Part shown: positions 60,011-64,000 of the stretch, piece by piece | Layout: each line of letters begins with the position of its first letter | Numbering within the stretch: the stretch's first letter is position 1 | NCBI RefSeq assembly: GCF_963526985.1 | Contig: NZ_CAURPW010000001.1 | Location: 1-64,000, forward strand | Direction: 5' to 3' | DNA: 64,000 nt | From: an uncultured Campylobacter sp. | GTDB taxonomy: Bacteria > Campylobacterota > Campylobacteria > Campylobacterales > Campylobacteraceae | Translations under genes and position numbers: made by a program | The notes under the pieces: model-generated | What the model was told of the DNA's origin: nothing | The model's input: only the letters and a program-made list of their open reading frames with translations | Database searches by the model: none

Positions 60011-60493
60011 ATGAAGAAAGCGGCAATGGCTTTTTCGGGGCCTTCAAATAGCGGTAAAACCACGCTTATTTTGAAAGTCGCCAAAAAATTTATCGATGAC
60101 GGGCTAAAAGTCGTGATCATCAAGCATGATCCGGGCGACAAGGCGAGATTTGACGTCGAGGGCAAGGATAGCTATAAATTTAGCCAAATAGGCGCCGAGG
60201 TAGCGGTCATGAGTCCGACGCGCACGACTTTTTTTTCGCAGGAGAGCAAGAGCGTGGAGGACGTCGTAGCGATGGCGGGAGAGTTTGATTTGCTGCTGGT
60301 AGAGGGGCTAAAGACCCTGCCGCTGCCGCGTATCAGCGTGTTTAAGGACGAGATAAACGAGGATTATCTTAGCTTTTCAAACGCGATCGCAAGCTATAAA
60401 AAAGACTACGAGATCGATAAACCAAACTTCGATCTAGACGATACGCAGGCTATCTGCGAGTGGATACTAAAAAATGCAAAGGTTTTAAAATGA
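60011..60493 (+). CDS. mobB: Molybdopterin-guanine dinucleotide biosynthesis protein MobB
   Basis: GTP-binding accessory for the Mo-bis-MGD cofactor. P-loop FSGPSNSGKTTLILK, then VIIKHDPGDKARFDVEGKDSYKF (KHD motif), LLVEGLKTLPLPRI. The ATG at 60011 is chosen because cggag lies 5 nt before it; an upstream TTG at 59993 adds six residues. About 160 residues. It overlaps fbp by 4 bp. Confidence 0.92.
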   Translation: MKKAAMAFSGPSNSGKTTLILKVAKKFIDDGLKVVIIKHDPGDKARFDVEGKDSYKFSQIGAEVAVMSPTRTTFFSQESKSVEDVVAMAGEFDLLLVEGLKTLPLPRISVFKDEINEDYLSFSNAIASYKKDYEIDKPNFDLDDTQAICEWILKNAKVLK

Positions 60494-61344
60494 ACGAAAT
60501 TTTTGAAACGATTAAAAAGATCGCCGTAAAAATCGGCGAAGAGATAAAATACGCCGATCTAGGCTACACCGATCATGCTAACGCCACGGGCGACACGCAG
60601 CTAAAACTAGACGTTAAAAGCGACGAAATCATCACGGCCGAGTTTACAAATTTAGCCTGCGTAAAAGCGCTCGTTAGCGAAGAAAAAGAGGATATGCTGG
60701 CGCTAAACGATGGCGCGAAATTTATCGTCGCCTACGATCCGTTAGACGGCTCTAGCCTAGTGGACGTAAATTTTTCTATCGGCTCGATTTTCGGCATTTA
60801 CGAAAACGAGCTAACTCCGCAAAATCTAAAAGCCGCCGCCTACGTCGTTTACGGCCCGCGCCTAGAGCTCGTGCTTTGTACGGATAGAACCGCGCCGGCG
60901 TTTTTTCGCTTGGATAAAGACGGCGAGTTTAGGTTTATCAGATACCTCGCTCTAGCTCAAAAAGGCAAACTAAACGCCACCGGCGCTACGCAAAAAGGCT
61001 GGAGCGAAACTCACGCTAAATTTATCCGCGAGCTCTTTTTACAGGGGTATCGCCTCAGATATTCGGGCGCCATGGTGAGCGACTTGCATCAAATTTTACT
61101 AAAAGGCGGCGGGCTTTTTAGCTATCCTGCCACGACGGATGCGCCAAACGGCAAGCTAAGAGCGCTGTTTGAGGTGCTGCCGTTTGCCTTCATCTACGAG
61201 CGCGCGGGCGGCGCGACTAGCGACGGATATTCGGCAACGCTTTTTGATATGAAAGTGGAAAAAATCCATCAAACCACGCCTTGTTTTTTCGGCTCTAAAG
61301 ACGAGATAAATTTACTGCATAAATTTTACGGAAGCGCGAAATGA
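60490..61344 (+). CDS. fbp: Fructose-1,6-bisphosphatase class I
   Basis: Gluconeogenic phosphatase. VAYDPLDGSSLVDVNFSIGSIFGIY carries the DPLDGSS metal site; later KYSGAMVSDLHQIL-type (RYSGAMVSDLHQIL) and ERAGG segments follow. The start is the ATG in ATGA at 60490; a longer frame from 60460 is rejected as it lies in mobB. About 284 residues, and it complements pgi for sugar synthesis. Confidence 0.92.
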   Translation: MNEIFETIKKIAVKIGEEIKYADLGYTDHANATGDTQLKLDVKSDEIITAEFTNLACVKALVSEEKEDMLALNDGAKFIVAYDPLDGSSLVDVNFSIGSIFGIYENELTPQNLKAAAYVVYGPRLELVLCTDRTAPAFFRLDKDGEFRFIRYLALAQKGKLNATGATQKGWSETHAKFIRELFLQGYRLRYSGAMVSDLHQILLKGGGLFSYPATTDAPNGKLRALFEVLPFAFIYERAGGATSDGYSATLFDMKVEKIHQTTPCFFGSKDEINLLHKFYGSAK

Positions 61345-61559
61345 GCGAGCATGTCGTAGAGCATGACGTAGCTCAAAAGGACGAATTTGAGCTGGAGCTC
61401 GATCGCCAAAGAGAAATTTTGCAAGCCTGTCAGCGCGAAAAAGGGCTAAGCTCGTGCTTTGCCTGCGAGGCGATGTTTGAGTGCAAAACCCGCAAAAACT
61501 ACGTAGATGCCGTATATAGCTCGATGTCCAAAGGCGACGGCGGCGGATTTGATTTTTAA
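61341..61559 (+). CDS. Small conserved Cys-containing hypothetical protein
   Basis: A 72-residue protein overlapping fbp by 4 bp. The second half has SSCFACEAMFECKTRKNY, a CxxC...C arrangement with a glycine-rich acidic tail (GDGGGFDF); it may bind metal, but no function is known. The same gene lies between fbp and metG in C. jejuni (from memory), so it is real. Confidence 0.8.
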   Translation: MSEHVVEHDVAQKDEFELELDRQREILQACQREKGLSSCFACEAMFECKTRKNYVDAVYSSMSKGDGGGFDF

Positions 61560-61576
61560 ATTTAAAAAGGAAAGAT

Positions 61577-63496
61577 ATGAACACGACTTATATTACGACT
61601 CCGATTTATTACGTAAACGACGTGCCGCACATCGGACACGCATACACTACCGTGATAGCAGATACCATAGCGAGATTTGCGAGGCTAAAGGGCGACGATA
61701 CGTACTTTATGACCGGCACCGACGAGCACGGGCAAAAGATCGAACAAGCCGCCGCAAAAAAGGGCTACACGCCGCAAGCCTACGCCGATGAGATAAGCGC
61801 GAAATTTAGGGAGTTGTGGGATAAATTTGAGATCAGCTACGATCATTTTATCCGCACGACCGACGACTATCATAAGCTCACGGCGCAAAACGCATTTCTT
61901 AAAATGTATCAAAAAGGCGACATCTACAAGGGCGAATACGAGGGATACTACTGCGTTAGCTGCGAGAGCTTTTTTACGCAGACGCAGCTTTTAGAGGACG
62001 AGAGGTGTCCTGACTGCGGTAGGCCGACGAATTTGGTGAAAGAAGAAAGCTATTTTTTCAAACTTTCAAAATACCAAGACGCGCTGCTAAAATGGTACGA
62101 GGAGAACGAGGACTGCATCGTACCGCGCGGCAAGAAAAACGAGGTCGTTAGCTTCGTAAAAGGCGGCCTGCGCGACCTCTCGATCACGCGCACGAGCTTT
62201 GAGTGGGGCGTGAAGCTGCCTGCTAGCCTAAACGAGCCAAAGCACGTGATGTACGTCTGGCTGGATGCGCTCATAAACTACCTTAGCACTCTAGGCTACA
62301 CGCGCGGCGATGATAAGATGCGCTACTGGAAGGGCGCCACGCATGTCGTAGGTAAGGACATTTTGCGCTTTCACGCGGTGTACTGGCCGGCGTTTTTGAT
62401 GAGCCTTGATCTGCCGCTGCCTCACTGCATCGCGGCTCACGGCTGGTGGACGAGAGACGGCGAAAAGATGAGCAAAAGTAAAGGCAACGTTATAAATCCA
62501 AGCGAGGTCGCAGACGCGTACGGGCTAGAAAATTTCCGCTACTTTATGCTACGCGAAGTGCCGTTTGGACAAGACGGAGACTTCTCGCAAAAGGCGATGA
62601 TCGAGCGCATAAACTCCGAGCTTAGCAACGATCTGGGCAATCTTTTGAGCCGTATAGTCGGTATGAGCGAAAAGTACTCGGACTTTGAGATAAAGGGCGA
62701 AAATTTACGCAAATTTTACGGCGAAGTTTTATATAGCGGTAACGAATATCTGCAAAACGCTATTAAAAATTTAGAGAGTTTTGCCACGAACCGCTACCTC
62801 GAGGAGCTCTTTAAGGCGCTAACGCTTGCAAATGCTAGCATAGCTAAATTTGAGCCGTGGAATCTAATAAAAAACGGCAAAAAAGACGAAGCAAACGCGC
62901 TCGTATCGCTATGCGCTAACCTGCTGGCTCGCGTGGCCGTCTTGTTAAGCCCCGCGATGCCAAGAACCTGCGAAAAGATCGCGCAGACGCTAGGCTTTGA
63001 GATCTCGACGGCGACTTACGAAAAAATCATATTAAACAACGAAATTTTGGGTTTTAAAGCGCAAAAAACGCAGCCGCTTTTCCCAAAAATAGAAAAAGAG
63101 CTAATGGTGACCGTGGTGCCAAGCGTAAGCGAACCGGCTAAAACCGCCGCCGCGCTGCAAGAAAAATTGGACGCGAAAATAAAAATCGACGACTTTAAAA
63201 AATGCGTCATAAAAGTAGGCACCGTGCTTGAGTGCTCAAGTATCGAAGGTAGCGAGAAGTTGCTTAAATTTAAGATTGATCTTGGCGAAGAGCAGCCGCG
63301 TCAAATTTTATCGGGGATTGCCAAATTTTACGCTCCTGAGGGTCTCGTCGGCAAGCAGGTCTGCGTGCTGACAAACCTAAAGCCCGCTAAAATTTTCGGC
63401 CATATATCAGAGGGCATGATCCTTAGCGCAGAGGACGGATCGCTGTGCCTCATCGCGCCGATGGCTGCGGTCAAAAACGGATCAGAAGTAGGCTAA
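61577..63496 (+). CDS. metG: Methionyl-tRNA synthetase
   Basis: Class I synthetase: DVPHIGHAYTT (HIGH), four-cysteine zinc knuckle CVSCESFF...CPDC, W-rich KMSKSKGNVI, and a C-terminal tRNA-binding OB domain (VIKVGTVLECSSIEGSEKLL... GMILSAEDG) as in the long MetRS form. 639 residues, intact. Followed 6 bp later by the truncated MurF-N-like gene. Confidence 0.96.
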   Translation: MNTTYITTPIYYVNDVPHIGHAYTTVIADTIARFARLKGDDTYFMTGTDEHGQKIEQAAAKKGYTPQAYADEISAKFRELWDKFEISYDHFIRTTDDYHKLTAQNAFLKMYQKGDIYKGEYEGYYCVSCESFFTQTQLLEDERCPDCGRPTNLVKEESYFFKLSKYQDALLKWYEENEDCIVPRGKKNEVVSFVKGGLRDLSITRTSFEWGVKLPASLNEPKHVMYVWLDALINYLSTLGYTRGDDKMRYWKGATHVVGKDILRFHAVYWPAFLMSLDLPLPHCIAAHGWWTRDGEKMSKSKGNVINPSEVADAYGLENFRYFMLREVPFGQDGDFSQKAMIERINSELSNDLGNLLSRIVGMSEKYSDFEIKGENLRKFYGEVLYSGNEYLQNAIKNLESFATNRYLEELFKALTLANASIAKFEPWNLIKNGKKDEANALVSLCANLLARVAVLLSPAMPRTCEKIAQTLGFEISTATYEKIILNNEILGFKAQKTQPLFPKIEKELMVTVVPSVSEPAKTAAALQEKLDAKIKIDDFKKCVIKVGTVLECSSIEGSEKLLKFKIDLGEEQPRQILSGIAKFYAPEGLVGKQVCVLTNLKPAKIFGHISEGMILSAEDGSLCLIAPMAAVKNGSEVG

Positions 63497-63502
63497 AACG
63501 GC

Positions 63503-64000
63503 GTGAATATCGAAAACCTAAGGCGCCTCATCAACGGCGAAGCGCTAAATAAACCGAGCGTCAGCGCCGTGGAGGGCTTTGCGTTTGAGAGTAAAAACGT
63601 ACGCCAAGGCTACGCCTACATCGGGCTTGGCGCGGGCGCGGACGAGATAGCCGCAGCCGTCGCAAACGGCGCCTATGCCGTGCTCGTCGAGCAAAGATGC
63701 GAGGTTATCGATCCTGAAGTCGCTTTTATCAAGGTCGATAGCCTAAGCGCCGCGCTTATGCGGTTGATGCGCTTTGAGGCTAGCTACAAAAATCTCAAAT
63801 TTTGCTCCGTTAATCCCGTGCAAAAGGCCTTGCTCGCGCGTATGAGCCTAGGCAAAAACGCCGAAGGTAACGCAGCCAGCTTGCTGCCTGAGGATGTGAC
63901 GCGACTTTTTATAAAGATAATGAAAGCGGGCGCGGGGGATCTATTTTTTACGGACGATCTTAAAATTTTATCCAAGATCGCGCCGCTTTACGACACCGTT
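63503..64000 (+). CDS. Mur-ligase N-terminal-like protein, truncated by the window end
   Basis: An open frame of 166 codons starting GTG, 6 bp after metG, and running off the window. Residues 23-60 (VEGFAFESKNVRQGYAYIGL, then ADEIAAAVANGAYAVLVEQ) match the MurE/MurF substrate-binding N-terminal pattern. No P-loop of the central ATPase domain appears by residue 166, where MurF would have one by about 110, so this may be a stand-alone MurF-N protein. A homologue sits next to metG in C. jejuni (from memory). Confidence 0.65.
   Translation, partial: MNIENLRRLINGEALNKPSVSAVEGFAFESKNVRQGYAYIGLGAGADEIAAAVANGAYAVLVEQRCEVIDPEVAFIKVDSLSAALMRLMRFEASYKNLKFCSVNPVQKALLARMSLGKNAEGNAASLLPEDVTRLFIKIMKAGAGDLFFTDDLKILSKIAPLYDTV

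Overview
The window is a chromosomal segment of a Campylobacter (Epsilonproteobacteria/Campylobacterota). The protein families, tight head-to-tail operons with 1-20 bp overlaps, frequent TTG/GTG starts and gene order all fit. Four blocks have the same gene order I remember from C. jejuni: MBL hydrolase-nadE-lpxK-thrC-kdsB; rodA through mnmC (including flpA, ftsEX, pyrH, rpoZ, spoT, tyrS, amiA); ppa-adk-aspS-nadK-recN-cbrR-tatD-mltD-rlpA-kdsC-lptCA-engB-mrdA; and gltX-yggT-slt-mobB-fbp-metG. The DNA looks more GC-rich than C. jejuni, and by gene content it suggests an oral-type species such as the C. rectus/showae/concisus group. The species is an inference. I saw no tRNA, rRNA, IS element, prophage or CRISPR array.

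Layout. 1-5 kb is accessory: a RelE/ParE-type toxin-antitoxin pair, ribD, a frameshifted membrane protein gene and thiF. 4.5-6.6 kb (minus) is pgi-galU. 6.9-10.6 kb (minus) is a four-gene cluster of ABC exporter, DUF2470 protein, ChuW/HutW-type radical SAM enzyme and flavodoxin, which reads as an anaerobic haem-degradation unit. 11.3-12.5 kb is decayed, repeat-rich spacer with a G-quadruplex motif. 12.5-18.8 kb holds MBL hydrolase, nadE, a DegT-family aminotransferase that lacks the catalytic lysine, lpxK, cutA, thrC and kdsB. 19.0-35.5 kb holds rodA and then a long plus-strand run for envelope, division, nucleotide and stringent-response functions. 35.5-41.2 kb is looser: lactate dehydrogenase-like gene, DUF937, ppa, BOF protein and adk, with long spacers, one carrying a G8 tract. 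41.2-54.8 kb runs from aspS to mrdA. 55.1-63.5 kb runs from a Crp/Fnr regulator and mscL to metG. The window ends inside a MurF-N-like gene.

How the genes connect. Many serve the cell envelope: peptidoglycan elongation and turnover (rodA, mrdA, mreD-like, ftsEX plus EnvC-like factor, amiA, mltD, rlpA, slt), lipid A/Kdo (lpxK, kdsB, kdsC) and LPS export (lptC, lptA). The most distinctive items are the haem-degradation-like cluster, the lysine-less aminotransferase, a response regulator with a GGGEF active site, a low-complexity insertion in MnmC, and a family of degenerate intergenic repeats lying where the conserved gene blocks have been rearranged.
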